Positions 17,820 through 27,688 of a stretch of DNA of 64,000 nucleotides are shown piece by piece. The stretch comes from Aquimarina sp042434915 (GTDB lineage Bacteria > Bacteroidota > Bacteroidia > Flavobacteriales > Flavobacteriaceae). The notes beneath the pieces are model-generated. The model searched no databases, was not told the DNA's origin, and worked only from the letters and a program-made list of their open reading frames with translations. Location: the NCBI RefSeq assembly GCF_042434915.1, contig NZ_CP170198.1, forward strand, positions 2,604,001 through 2,668,000, written 5' to 3'. The translations under genes were made by a program, and so were the position numbers. Every line of letters starts with the position of its first letter. Positions within the stretch are counted from its first letter, which is position 1.

Positions 17820-20126
17820 TTACGAATTTGTCGATAGTTCGTGAGAACGCTCTCTCTTTTCCTTTTCCTGAGCATCGATCACAGCTACCGCGGCCATATT
17901 CACTATCTCTTCGACACTGGCTCCTAATTGCAGTATATGTACAGGTTTGCGCATTCCCATCATTATAGGACCAATTGATTCTGAGTTATTAACTTCTTTA
18001 AGTAGCTTATATGTACTATTCGCCGAATCCAAATTTGGAAAAACAAGGGTATTTACTTTTTGTCCATTTAATTTTGAAAATGGAAATTTCGCTTTTCTCA
18101 TCTTTCGATTAAGAGCAAAATCCATTTGTAACTCTCCATCAACCAATAATTCTGGATAGTATCTGTGCAGATAGGAAACGGCTTCTTTAACTTTTGAAGC
18201 GTTGGGATGTTTGGACGAGCCAAAATTAGCGTAAGAAATCATAGCCATAACAGGTGTGATTCCAAACATTTCTACTGTTTTGGCAGTCATATGAGCAATT
18301 TTTGCCATTTCTTTTGCACTAGGGTCTATATTGATAGAGGTATCACTTATAAACAACGGACCTTTATTTGTCATCATAACATTCAAAGTTGCAATACGCG
18401 TAGCGCCTCTTGCTAAGCCAACAAGTTCTAGCATAGGTTTTACTACAGAAGGATAGCTTCTCGAATATCCCGAAAGTAGTGCATCTGCGTCACCTTCATT
18501 CACCATCATTGCTGCAAAATAATTACGCTCTCGCATTAATTTTTCAGCATCATATAAGGTAATTCCTTTACGATTATTGGCTTCCCAATATTTTTTTGCA
18601 TACCTGTTTTTACGATCGATTTCTTCATCAGCTTTTGGATCAATAATGGTAATATCGTCTGGATTAAAATCGAGTTCGACCATGAGTTCCAAAATAATAT
18701 CTTTGCGACCTAGTAAGATAGGGTAAGCAATTCCTTCTTCCATAACAGTTTGCGCAGCTTTCAAAACATCTAAATGATCTGCTTCTGCAAAAACAACTTT
18801 TTTTGGATTTGTTCTGGCTCTATCCAAAAGTAATCGTACAAGTTTGTTATCATTACCCATTCGCTCCAGTAACTCATCCTCATACTTTTCCCAATCATGA
18901 ATTGGTTCGGTCGCCACACCACTGTCCATTGCCGCTTTGGCAACTGCTGGAGGTACTTTTGCAATTAATCTGGGATCAAAAGGCTTAGGAATAATATAGT
19001 CACGACCAAAATTTAAACGTGTTTCTCCATAGGCGATATTAACTTGTTCGGGAACAGGCTCTTTGGCCAAAGCTGCCAGTGCCTTTACTGCGGCCATTTT
19101 CATCTCTTCGTTGATTGAAGTAGCGCGTACATCTAGCGCACCTCTAAAGATAAAAGGAAAGCCTAAAACATTGTTTACTTGATTAGGATTATCGCTTCTA
19201 CCTGTAGCCATAATAAGATCTGCACGTGTTTGAATGGCTAGATTATAATCTATCTCGGGGTCTGGATTTGCCATAGCAAAAACTATTGGATCATTTGCCA
19301 TAGAAAGTAGCATCTCTTGAGTGACAAGATTAGCCATTGATAAACCAACAAAAACATCGGCATTGATCATTGCATCTTCTAAAGAATGTAAATCTCTTGA
19401 TGTAGCAAATTCGGTTTTCTCTGAGGTTAGATTCTCTCTATCTTTACGAATAACACCCTTACTATCGGTCATTACAATATTTTCGGGAGCTGTTCCTAAA
19501 GCTTTGTATAAGCGTGTACACGAAATTGCCGCTGCACCCGCCCCACTAATTACAATTTTTGCTTCTTCAATTTTTTTATTAGTGATCTCAAGAGCGTTCA
19601 ATAACGCTGCTGCAGAAATGATAGCAGTCCCATGTTGATCATCATGCATTACAGGGATATCAAGCTCTTCTTTAAGGCGTCTTTCTATCTCAAAAGCTTC
19701 TGGCGCTTTGATATCTTCTAAGTTAATTCCTCCAAAAGTTGGGGCTATGTTTTTGACGGTTTGTATAAACGCTTCGACGTCTTTGGTGTCTACTTCAATA
19801 TCAAAAACGTCGATATCAGCAAAAATTTTAAATAGTAAACCTTTCCCTTCCATCACAGGTTTTGAGGCTTCTGGTCCAATATCACCAAGTCCTAACACAG
19901 CAGTTCCGTTAGAAATTACTGCTACCAAATTACCCTTAGCAGTATATCGGTATACGTTTGAAATATCTTTCTCTATCTCTAAACAAGGCTCTGCAACACC
20001 AGGAGAATAAGCTAACGAAAGATCTCGTTGTGTGGCATACTTTTTTGTAGGTACCACCTTTATTTTACCTGGGGTAGGTTTGGCATGATATATTAAAGCT
20101 TCTCTTCGTTTACTTTCGATACTCAT
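17820..20126 (-). CDS. maeB: NADP-dependent malic enzyme with phosphotransacetylase-like domain
   Basis: A 768-residue bimodular protein. Residues about 1-425 are malic enzyme (DIGPEASKPVMEGKGLLFK, the NAD(P)-binding VISGAGAAAISCTRLYKAL, and VMHDDQHGTAI). Residues about 430-768 resemble phosphate acetyltransferase (VVFAEADHLDVLKAAQ, MLELVGLARGATRI). It converts malate to pyruvate and CO2 with NADPH; in MaeB proteins the C-terminal domain is usually a regulatory acetyl-CoA sensor without transferase activity. A single gene between queG and ruvA. Confidence 0.96.
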   Translation of the reverse strand: MSIESKRREALIYHAKPTPGKIKVVPTKKYATQRDLSLAYSPGVAEPCLEIEKDISNVYRYTAKGNLVAVISNGTAVLGLGDIGPEASKPVMEGKGLLFKIFADIDVFDIEVDTKDVEAFIQTVKNIAPTFGGINLEDIKAPEAFEIERRLKEELDIPVMHDDQHGTAIISAAALLNALEITNKKIEEAKIVISGAGAAAISCTRLYKALGTAPENIVMTDSKGVIRKDRENLTSEKTEFATSRDLHSLEDAMINADVFVGLSMANLVTQEMLLSMANDPIVFAMANPDPEIDYNLAIQTRADLIMATGRSDNPNQVNNVLGFPFIFRGALDVRATSINEEMKMAAVKALAALAKEPVPEQVNIAYGETRLNFGRDYIIPKPFDPRLIAKVPPAVAKAAMDSGVATEPIHDWEKYEDELLERMGNDNKLVRLLLDRARTNPKKVVFAEADHLDVLKAAQTVMEEGIAYPILLGRKDIILELMVELDFNPDDITIIDPKADEEIDRKNRYAKKYWEANNRKGITLYDAEKLMRERNYFAAMMVNEGDADALLSGYSRSYPSVVKPMLELVGLARGATRIATLNVMMTNKGPLFISDTSINIDPSAKEMAKIAHMTAKTVEMFGITPVMAMISYANFGSSKHPNASKVKEAVSYLHRYYPELLVDGELQMDFALNRKMRKAKFPFSKLNGQKVNTLVFPNLDSANSTYKLLKEVNNSESIGPIMMGMRKPVHILQLGASVEEIVNMAAVAVIDAQEKEKRERSHELSTNS

Positions 20127-20236
20127 AGTCTATATTATTTATTACTAGATAGTATATCTTTTATTTATATGTTCTATTTCATCAATAGTTAAATACCATT
20201 TGTATAATAACTAATACCATTTAAAAATGGAATAGA

Positions 20237-20244
20237 CAAAGGTA
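20237..20244 (-). promoter_or_regulatory. Possible -7 box for maeB
   Basis: TACCTTTG on the minus strand matches TAnnTTTG, 111 bases before the maeB start; the -33 element is unclear. Confidence 0.3.
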
Positions 20245-20292
20245 CAAGTCTCAATGAGATGTCATAATGAAAATAGGTATTCTTTGAATCGT

Positions 20293-21228
20293 TCATGAGT
20301 TTCCTTTTAAAAAGTCAATATTACGCTGTAATCCAGAAAATTTAGTTCGTTTTACTGCAGATTTTTGAAAAACTTTTGAAAAAACCTCCTGTGTAATTTC
20401 TTCCCAATCTTTCTTGGTCATTTCAAGCAGCTCTGGTTTAGGGTTAAAAAGAGGCTCTTGATGTGGTTTTGAAAAACGATTCCAAGGACAGACGTCTTGG
20501 CAAACATCACAACCAAAGGCCCAATTATCCATACTGTTTTGAAATTCACTTGGCAAAGCTTCTTTCAATTCGATTGTTAAATATGAGATACACTTACTCC
20601 CATCCACTACATAAGGATCAACGATTGCTTGCGTAGGGCAAGCGTCTATACATTTGGTGCAAGATCCACAGTGATCGGTTGTTTTACTGTCATAAGCTAC
20701 TTCTAAATCAATTATAAGTTCTGCAATAAAATAGAAAGAACCTACCTTTTGCGTTATTAAGTTACTATTTTTACCGATCCAGCCCAAACCACTTTTGGCT
20801 GCCCATGCTTTATCAAGTACCGGTGCTGAATCTACAAAAGCCCTTCCTTTTATCTCTCCTATATTTTCTGTAATAAACTGTGTAAGTTCTTTTAATTTTG
20901 ATTTTATAACGTGATGATAATCTTGACCGTATGCATATTTAGAAATTTTGGGAGCATTTGGATCATGTTGTTGTTGAGATGGAAAATAATTTAACAAAAG
21001 TGATACCACACTTTTAGCATCATCAACCAGTAGCGTAGGATCCAATCTTTTGTCAAAATGATGTTCCATGTAACGCATCTCACCATTCATGTTTTTGGTA
21101 AGCCAACGCTCTAAACGGGGTGCTTCTTCCTCCAAAAATTCGGCTTTACTAATACCACATGATAAAAAGCCCAAGCGTTCTGCCTCTGCTTTAATCATCT
21201 CAGAATATTTAACTTTTGAAGAATTCAT
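20293..21228 (-). CDS. queG: Epoxyqueuosine reductase
   Basis: A 311-residue cobalamin- and iron-sulfur-dependent enzyme of the last step of queuosine tRNA modification. The catalytic region is FVDSAPVLDKAWAAKSGLGWIGKNS (about residues 131-155). Two 4Fe-4S motifs follow: CGSCTKCIDACP and CDVCQDVCPWN. The length fits the shorter class without the C-terminal HEAT-repeat extension. It is transcribed after ruvB, 42 bases away, with a short hairpin between them. Confidence 0.95.
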   Translation of the reverse strand: MNSSKVKYSEMIKAEAERLGFLSCGISKAEFLEEEAPRLERWLTKNMNGEMRYMEHHFDKRLDPTLLVDDAKSVVSLLLNYFPSQQQHDPNAPKISKYAYGQDYHHVIKSKLKELTQFITENIGEIKGRAFVDSAPVLDKAWAAKSGLGWIGKNSNLITQKVGSFYFIAELIIDLEVAYDSKTTDHCGSCTKCIDACPTQAIVDPYVVDGSKCISYLTIELKEALPSEFQNSMDNWAFGCDVCQDVCPWNRFSKPHQEPLFNPKPELLEMTKKDWEEITQEVFSKVFQKSAVKRTKFSGLQRNIDFLKGNS

Positions 21229-21234
21229 TGGATA

Positions 21235-21258
21235 TACCTACTTGTTATTTAGTAGGTA
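21235..21258 (-). promoter_or_regulatory. Hairpin just before the queG start codon
   Basis: Arms TACCTACT (21235-21242) and AGTAGGTA (21251-21258) form a perfect 8-base stem with an 8-base loop, in the 42-base ruvB-queG gap. It ends 6 bases before the queG ATG. No T run follows, so it is not a terminator; it may shape translation or message stability. Confidence 0.45.
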
Positions 21259-21270
21259 ACTTTTAACTTA

Positions 21271-22293
21271 TTAAAAAAGCCCTCCTTGTACACCACCTTT
21301 ATTACGACCCAAATGTTGATAGGCAGCTTCGGTCACTTCTCTACCTCTTGGTGTTCTCATAATAAATCCTTGTTGAATTAGAAAAGGCTCGTATACCTCT
21401 TCAATAGTTTCTGCACTTTCGCTAACTGCTGTTGCCAAAGTAGTTATCCCAACTGGTCCGCCTTTAAACTTATCTATAAGGGTAAGTAATATTTTATTAT
21501 CCATTTCGTCTAAGCCGTGTGCATCCACATTTAAGGCCTTTAATGCAAACCGTGAAATATCGATATCAATTGTACCATTGCCTTTAATTTGAGCAAAATC
21601 CCGAACTCTACGCAACAACGCATTGGCAATCCGCGGGGTTCCTCTGCTACGACCGGCGATTTCTATTGCAGCCTCAATGGATATTGGAACATTTAAAATT
21701 GTTGCACTACGTTCTACAATCGTAGATAATAATTCTGTCGTATAATATTGTAAACGTGATTGTATCCCAAATCGCGCTCTCATGGGCGCAGTTAATAGCC
21801 CTGATCGTGTAGTGGCACCGACCAAAGTAAATGGATTTAGGTTAATTTGAACCGTACGTGCATTAGGACCGCTCTCAATCATTATATCGATTTTGTAATC
21901 CTCCATTGCAGAATATAAGTACTCTTCTACTATCGGACTTAATCTATGAATTTCATCTATGAAAAGAACATCTCGATCGTCTAAATTTGTCAAAAGCCCT
22001 GCTAAATCCCCAGGTTTATCCAATACTGGTCCTGAAGTAACTTTAATTCCTACACCCAATTCACTTGCCAAAATATGAGCCAAAGTAGTCTTACCCAGAC
22101 CAGGAGGGCCATGAAATAAAGTATGATCTAATGCTTCCTCCCGTTGATTGGCTGCTTGTACAAATATTTGTAAATTTTCTAATACCTGATCCTGACCTGC
22201 AAAATCTCCAAAAGACAAAGGCCTTAGAGCTCTTTCGATATCTAATTCATCATTTGAAAAATTATCTGCTGAAGGATCGAGATTTTGATTCAT
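21271..22293 (-). CDS. ruvB: Holliday junction DNA helicase RuvB
   Basis: A 340-residue AAA+ motor of branch migration. Walker A GPPGLGKTT lies at residues 62-70, Walker B LFIDEIHRL at about 109-117, the sensor and arginine region GATTRSGLLTAPMRARFG follows, and the winged-helix C-terminus ends FIMRTPRGREVTEAAYQHLG. All motor motifs are intact. It heads a two-gene unit with queG. Confidence 0.98.
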   Translation of the reverse strand: MNQNLDPSADNFSNDELDIERALRPLSFGDFAGQDQVLENLQIFVQAANQREEALDHTLFHGPPGLGKTTLAHILASELGVGIKVTSGPVLDKPGDLAGLLTNLDDRDVLFIDEIHRLSPIVEEYLYSAMEDYKIDIMIESGPNARTVQINLNPFTLVGATTRSGLLTAPMRARFGIQSRLQYYTTELLSTIVERSATILNVPISIEAAIEIAGRSRGTPRIANALLRRVRDFAQIKGNGTIDIDISRFALKALNVDAHGLDEMDNKILLTLIDKFKGGPVGITTLATAVSESAETIEEVYEPFLIQQGFIMRTPRGREVTEAAYQHLGRNKGGVQGGLF

Positions 22294-22329
22294 AAATAGC
22301 TAATCTTATAGTTTCTGACTTGTTAATAA

Positions 22330-22337
22330 CAAAGATA
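22330..22337 (-). promoter_or_regulatory. Possible -7 box for ruvB-queG
   Basis: TATCTTTG on the minus strand matches TAnnTTTG, 37 bases before the ruvB start; no TTG at the right spacing. Confidence 0.35.
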
Positions 22338-22517
22338 ACATACTAATTCATAAAACTACTTTTCATTTGCTTTTTAAGTATGCTTAAAACTAGAACAAAC
22401 TAATAGCTACGTAAACAATTAAATTAACTAGAAGAAGATAAATTTTTATGACAATACACAACCCAATTTGTATAGTGGTGTCACAATCTAACACAACTAA
22501 TACACTAAATTACTGTT

Positions 22518-23219
22518 TTAAAAAAAAGCAGGCGTATCAGATTTATCAATGTAACTAGCAGCTATTAAAAATTTAAGATAAAACAACATCGCTACCACAT
22601 CGGTTGAATAAATAACTGCGTCCAAAATAGAATTATTATAATAAAGCTCTTGTACAGGAAGCATTGCATTGACCAAAATGCAACAAATTGCTGCGATTAA
22701 GACATAATAAGCATGAGAATATTGATTACGAATATAAATAACAAAACAACTAGCTAAATAATAAAATAAAGATCCTATTATTAGGATGGCGAATCCGATT
22801 GAATTTCTAAGGTTATTTAATACCAAACTAAAAATTGAAAATGTTAGATATAATATAAGAAACATACCAATAAAGACAGAAGGGGTAAATACTTCTTTAT
22901 ATCTAAAATTACGTATAGAAATATAGGGCAATAATACATATGAACTTAAAATATAATATAAAGGGAGTAGAATGCCTATTATATTGAAATAACGATCAAA
23001 ATCACTTAAAACCAAAATATCATTGATTATTATTATCGAAATAATAAAAAGATATAGAGAACTAACTTGCTCTCTATTTTCATAGTAAATCCAAATAAGA
23101 GCTATCGAAGAAATGGTCTTTACAGGAATTAATTCATAATTACCAAAAAACAATCCAACAAAGAACACCAGTAGGATGGATAAATAACAAAAAAAATATG
23201 CGAGAGATAGGGATTTCAA
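22518..23219 (-). CDS. Multi-pass membrane protein of unknown function, possibly YhhN-like
   Basis: A 233-residue protein with about seven to eight hydrophobic helices and very few charges. The layout, with ELIPVKTISSIALIWIYYENR early and IISIIIINDILVLSD next, recalls YhhN/lysoplasmalogenase-type proteins, but I see no clear catalytic signature, so this is a weak guess. It stands alone between ctaD (separated by a strong terminator) and ruvB. Codon use looks like that of the neighbours. The start ATG at 23219 follows an AT-rich spacer. Confidence 0.65.
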   Translation of the reverse strand: MKSLSLAYFFCYLSILLVFFVGLFFGNYELIPVKTISSIALIWIYYENREQVSSLYLFIISIIIINDILVLSDFDRYFNIIGILLPLYYILSSYVLLPYISIRNFRYKEVFTPSVFIGMFLILYLTFSIFSLVLNNLRNSIGFAILIIGSLFYYLASCFVIYIRNQYSHAYYVLIAAICCILVNAMLPVQELYYNNSILDAVIYSTDVVAMLFYLKFLIAASYIDKSDTPAFF

Positions 23220-23277
23220 AAGGGGCGAGCAATTATACTAGTATAGTAGTAAGTTGAAAAATTTTAGAGTTATGATC

Positions 23278-23311
23278 AAAAAAGCCTTTTCATAATTATG
23301 AAAAGGCTTTT
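23278..23311 (-). terminator. Intrinsic terminator of the act-cta operon
   Basis: Bases 23278-23294 are the exact reverse complement of 23295-23311 (core AAAAGCC/GGCTTTT), with long A and T arms. It lies 20 bases after the ctaD stop and ends the roughly 12-kb respiratory operon. Confidence 0.88.
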
Positions 23312-23331
23312 TTACTATATTTAATAAAGTG

Positions 23332-25146
23332 CTAATGATGCATTTCTTCTTCATCGACCTGTAAAGGGGTGATTTGACTAATAAAATCCTGTCCAGCAAT
23401 AACATACTCTCCATTTTCTTTAGTCTTACTATAATCATAAGGCCATCGATAAACAATTGGCAACGCACCTGGCCAGTTACCGTGAATATGCTCCACAGGT
23501 GTTGTCCACTCTAGAGTATTTGATTTCCAAGGGTTCTGTACTGCCTTTTTACCATAAAACATAGAACTGATGAAATTGTATAAAAACACTAATTGAGCAG
23601 AAGCAGTGATTAGAGCGAATACTGTAATTAAAATATTTGTATCAGCTAAATCATCAAAATATGGGAAATTTGAGTTAGTATAATAACGTCTTGGTAATCC
23701 AGCCATACCAATAAAATGCATTGGAAAAAATACTCCATAAGCACCAATTGCAGTCACCCAAAAATGAATGTAACCTAGATTTTTATTCATCATTCTACCA
23801 TACATCTTCGGAAACCAATGATAAACACCAGCAAACAATCCATACAATGCTGAAATACCCATTACAAGGTGAAAATGCGCAACCACAAAGTAAGTATCGT
23901 GAACATTAATATCTAATGTACTATCACCTAAGATAATACCAGTTAATCCTCCTGTTATAAAAGTTGATACAAGACCGATAGAAAATAACATTGATGGATT
24001 AAGTTGCAAATTACCTTTCCAAAGTGTAGTAATATAATTAAAAGCCTTTACTGCTGATGGAATTGCAATTAATAAAGTCGTAAACGTAAATACAGAACCT
24101 AGAAAAGGATTCATACCTGATACAAACATATGGTGACCCCATACAATCGTAGATAAAAATGCTATCGCCAAAATTGATGCAACCATAGCGCGATATCCAA
24201 AAATTGGTTTACGTGCATTTGTAGCAATAATTTCAGATGTAATTCCTAATGCTGGTAAAAGAACAATATAAACCTCTGGATGCCCAAGAAACCAAAATAA
24301 ATGTTCAAAAAGAACAGGTGATCCACCTTGGTTATGTAAAACCTCTCCCTGTATATAAATGTCGCTTAAGAAAAATGATGTTCCAAAACTTCTATCCATT
24401 ATAAGTAATAATGCCGCAGACAACAATACTGGAAACGAAACAACTCCAATAATTGCAGTTACAAAAAATGCCCAAATAGTTAATGGTAATCTTGTCATTG
24501 ACATTCCTACAGTACGCAAATTGATAACAGTTACTACATAATTAAGAGACCCTAATAAAGAAGATGCAATAAAAATAGCCATAGAAACTAACCAAAGTGT
24601 CATCCCAGTACCAGAACCACCTATTGCTTGAGGCAATGCACTTAATGGTGGATAAATAGTCCAACCTGCAGAGGCAGGACCTGCTTCAGCAAATAAGGAC
24701 AATACCATAATAATACTGCTCAAGAAAAATAACCAATAAGAAACCATATTAAGGAATCCCGACGCCATATCACGTGCACCGATTTGTAAAGGTATAAGCA
24801 AATTACTAAAAGTACCACTCAATCCTGCAGTCAATACAAAGAAAACCATTATTGTACCATGAATAGTTACTAACGCTAAGTATATACTGGGATCCATAAT
24901 ACCATCCGTACCAAATTTACCAAGTAATACTTCGTAAATAGTAAACTGATGATCTGGCCAAGCTAACTGCATTCTAAATAACAAAGACATTGCAATACCT
25001 ATAATCCCCATAATAAGTCCGGTGATCAAATACTGCTTAGAAATCATTTTATGATCCTGGCTAAATATGTATTTTGTAATAAAAGTTTCCTTGTGATGAT
25101 GTCCGTGATCATCTCCATGATCATGTACGTTTGCTATTGCTGACAT
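23332..25146 (-). CDS. ctaD: Cytochrome c oxidase subunit I
   Basis: A 604-residue catalytic subunit of a caa3/aa3-type oxidase with about 12 helices. Metal ligands are seen: heme a ligands His96 (TIHGTIM) and His426, CuB ligands His289 (GHPEVY) with His338 and His339, and heme a3 ligand His424 (AHFHLVMG). Tyr293 is the usual cross-linked tyrosine. D-pathway residues are kept: Asp126 (ARDMASG), Asn133 and Glu291, so this is an A1-type pump. The N-terminus is His-rich (HDHGDDHGHHH). Last gene of the actA-ctaD operon, with a terminator behind it. Confidence 0.97.
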   Translation of the reverse strand: MSAIANVHDHGDDHGHHHKETFITKYIFSQDHKMISKQYLITGLIMGIIGIAMSLLFRMQLAWPDHQFTIYEVLLGKFGTDGIMDPSIYLALVTIHGTIMVFFVLTAGLSGTFSNLLIPLQIGARDMASGFLNMVSYWLFFLSSIIMVLSLFAEAGPASAGWTIYPPLSALPQAIGGSGTGMTLWLVSMAIFIASSLLGSLNYVVTVINLRTVGMSMTRLPLTIWAFFVTAIIGVVSFPVLLSAALLLIMDRSFGTSFFLSDIYIQGEVLHNQGGSPVLFEHLFWFLGHPEVYIVLLPALGITSEIIATNARKPIFGYRAMVASILAIAFLSTIVWGHHMFVSGMNPFLGSVFTFTTLLIAIPSAVKAFNYITTLWKGNLQLNPSMLFSIGLVSTFITGGLTGIILGDSTLDINVHDTYFVVAHFHLVMGISALYGLFAGVYHWFPKMYGRMMNKNLGYIHFWVTAIGAYGVFFPMHFIGMAGLPRRYYTNSNFPYFDDLADTNILITVFALITASAQLVFLYNFISSMFYGKKAVQNPWKSNTLEWTTPVEHIHGNWPGALPIVYRWPYDYSKTKENGEYVIAGQDFISQITPLQVDEEEMHH

Positions 25147-25193
25147 ATCGCTATTTTTTTTAATAAAATATATAAATTTTTCTTTTTCTCTCT

Positions 25194-26270
25194 CTAGTTA
25201 CTAGCCTGTGCAGAAATTTGCTCTTTAAATTGTGTCTGCGTAGCTAACCAAGCATTGTAATCTTCCTCAGACTCAACAATAATTTTCATCTGCATGTTGT
25301 AATGAGAAGTTCCACAAATTTTATTACATAACAAATAGTAATCAAATTCATAATTTTCCAAAGCTTCATCTCCAGCAGCTGTAAGTGCTTTACTTTTCTC
25401 TCTGCGAATGTTATTTATCGTAGCAACCTTCTCCACCATAAATTCACTATTTCGCATTTCTTCAGTAGTTAAAGTTGGTGTGTATGAAAATTCTGTAATC
25501 ATACCAGGTACAACATTCATTTGAGCTCTAAAGAAAGGCATATATGCAGAATGCAATACATCCTGAGATCTCATTTTGAAGATCACCTTTCTATTCACAG
25601 GTAAATGTAGTTCGTTGGTAATTTTATCATCCATACCATACGTATCGGAAGCATCCAGACCTAGGGTGTTTACGCCTTCTATAAAACGAACATTTGCTTT
25701 TCCCAGAACGTTATCTTCTCCAGCATATCTAGCTCTCCAATCAAATTGATATGCATAAAGCTCAACAATTAATGGATCTCCATCCTCTTCATCAATATTC
25801 ATAATATCAGTCCAAGTGAACAATCCATAAATAATAAGTCCAGCTAGAACAATTACAGGAATAATCGTCCAAATAAATTCTAACTTGTCATTATCTGCAT
25901 AAAACAAAGCTTTATTATTTTTATTTCCTCTGTATTTGTAAGAGAAAAAATGTAATAATCCCTGTGTAATGATTTGCACAATCATGATTAGAACCATTGA
26001 TATAAACATCAATTTATCATAATCCTCACCGTGTGCTGAAGCTGATTCTGGAAGAAAAAAACTATGATATTGTGTGAAACAATATATGGTTAATACATAT
26101 AAAAAGATAACAAAACCTAACATCAATTTACCTTGTAAATTATTGTCTTCATCATTTGCTACCTGAGAACCATCGGTTCTTTTACCTTGAGACAATTTGA
26201 AAATTTTTGACATTTGCCAAAGTGTAATTCCAAAAAGTGCTACAACTACTATAATTAAGAATACAGTCAT
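25194..26270 (-). CDS. ctaC: Cytochrome c oxidase subunit II
   Basis: A 358-residue protein with an N-terminal helix (about residues 2-20), then two helices (about 50-72 and 88-110 region), another around 135-152, and a cupredoxin domain. The CuA site is intact: CNKICGTSHYNM gives Cys315, Cys319, His323 and Met326, with the upstream His in VLHSAYMPFF. No fused cytochrome c domain is present; in this operon ActE and ActA carry the hemes that pass electrons on. It lies between actF and ctaD. Confidence 0.96.
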   Translation of the reverse strand: MTVFLIIVVVALFGITLWQMSKIFKLSQGKRTDGSQVANDEDNNLQGKLMLGFVIFLYVLTIYCFTQYHSFFLPESASAHGEDYDKLMFISMVLIMIVQIITQGLLHFFSYKYRGNKNNKALFYADNDKLEFIWTIIPVIVLAGLIIYGLFTWTDIMNIDEEDGDPLIVELYAYQFDWRARYAGEDNVLGKANVRFIEGVNTLGLDASDTYGMDDKITNELHLPVNRKVIFKMRSQDVLHSAYMPFFRAQMNVVPGMITEFSYTPTLTTEEMRNSEFMVEKVATINNIRREKSKALTAAGDEALENYEFDYYLLCNKICGTSHYNMQMKIIVESEEDYNAWLATQTQFKEQISAQASN

Positions 26271-26301
26271 TTTTCTCTATCTTCTTTTATACAATTCTAT
26301 T

Positions 26302-27651
26302 TTAATAATGAAAGTGCTTACTTTCCTTAATGTAGGGATTTCCTTTAGCCAACAATGGCGCTTTTGTGAGTGCTCCAAATACTACAAATAGGAACAAACC
26401 TAAAAAGAACAATACAGAACTTATCTCACTTAAGCCAATAAACCATGATGTTCCTACTGTCGCTGGCATTACCATGTTAAAAACATCGATATAGTGTCCA
26501 CATAAGATCATTATACCAGCCATAACAACAAACCAATTGAGACGTTTAAAATCACTGTTCATTAAAATCAAAAGTGGAAAAATAAAATTCATAATCAACA
26601 TTCCGAAGAACGGTAATTTATAATCTTCAATTCTGGTTATAAAATATGTGACCTCTTCGGGAATATTAGAATACCAAATCAACATAAACTGTGAAAACCA
26701 AAGGTAAGTCCAGAAAATACTGATACCAAACATAAACTTAGCTAAATCGTGAATATGACTATTGTTTACAAACTCTAAATAGCCTCTTGATTTTAAGTAA
26801 ATGGTCATCAACGCAATGGTGGTAATACCAGACACGAATAGTCCAGCAAAAACATACCAACCAAAAAGTGTACTAAACCAATGTGGATCAAAGCTCATAA
26901 TCCAATCCCAAGACATCATTGATTCTGTGTAAATAAAGAAAACTAAAAAACCAGCTGAGATCTTAAAACTTTTTTTATACCATTTATTACCTACAGTATC
27001 CTCATCTTGTTTTCTTGAATACTTAACCGCAAAATGACGATATAAGATCCAACCTCCCATAAAAATAGCAGCTCTAATAATAAATCCTGTCCCATTGAGC
27101 CATCCAGATTTACCTTTAATTAAAGCATCGTGGGCAACTACTTCTGGATCCGCCCAAACAAAAAGATGATTTACATGAAAACCAGATAAAGCAAGGATTA
27201 TAAACAATATAAGTCCACCAGGAACTAAATATGCAGTTATTGCCTCCATAACTCTAAATAGCACAGGAGACCATCCAGCCTGCGCTGCAAATTGAATTGC
27301 ATAAAAAGCTAAAACCCCTAAAGCAATCATAAAAAAGAAAAAAGCGGCAATATACAAAGCAGCCCAAGGCTTATTTTGTAATTGATGTAAGATATGCTCG
27401 TAATGAGCATCTCCACCATGAGCATCCTTATCTATTGTGGCTTCTGCATGAACAGTATTACCCGTATGGCTCTGGGTTTCAGCAACCGCTTTGTTATCAT
27501 GAGCTTCGCCATGATCATCATGCGATGCCATCATCTCCTTTACTTCTTCTATAGAACTTGGAGTTGTAACAAATCCAGCTACAAGCCCTATCAATCCAAC
27601 AACAACTAGAATGATAGAAAATAATCTTAGTCTATTTGATAGCGTATACAT
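26302..27651 (-). CDS. actF: Alternative complex III membrane subunit ActF
   Basis: A 449-residue quinol:cytochrome c oxidoreductase subunit with about ten helices, of the NrfD-like ActC/ActF kind (shown by GGWILYRHFAVKYSRKQDED, SMMSWDWIMSFDPHWFSTLFGWYVF). Between helix 1 (about residues 9-28) and helix 2 (about 95-118) lies a His/Asp-rich soluble loop (about 42-90, HDDHGEAHDNK, HGGDAHYEH). ActF and ActC form the membrane core that meets quinol. It follows actE by 37 bases and precedes ctaC. Confidence 0.93.
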   Translation of the reverse strand: MYTLSNRLRLFSIILVVVGLIGLVAGFVTTPSSIEEVKEMMASHDDHGEAHDNKAVAETQSHTGNTVHAEATIDKDAHGGDAHYEHILHQLQNKPWAALYIAAFFFFMIALGVLAFYAIQFAAQAGWSPVLFRVMEAITAYLVPGGLILFIILALSGFHVNHLFVWADPEVVAHDALIKGKSGWLNGTGFIIRAAIFMGGWILYRHFAVKYSRKQDEDTVGNKWYKKSFKISAGFLVFFIYTESMMSWDWIMSFDPHWFSTLFGWYVFAGLFVSGITTIALMTIYLKSRGYLEFVNNSHIHDLAKFMFGISIFWTYLWFSQFMLIWYSNIPEEVTYFITRIEDYKLPFFGMLIMNFIFPLLILMNSDFKRLNWFVVMAGIMILCGHYIDVFNMVMPATVGTSWFIGLSEISSVLFFLGLFLFVVFGALTKAPLLAKGNPYIKESKHFHY

Positions 27652-27688
27652 ATTTATAAAATATCGTTATTCTTAAATTTAGTATTGA

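Noticed and set aside
23238..23468. 76-residue minus-strand frame over the end of ctaD and its terminator
   Set aside because: Out of frame with ctaD and reads through the terminator stem; composition is not protein-like.
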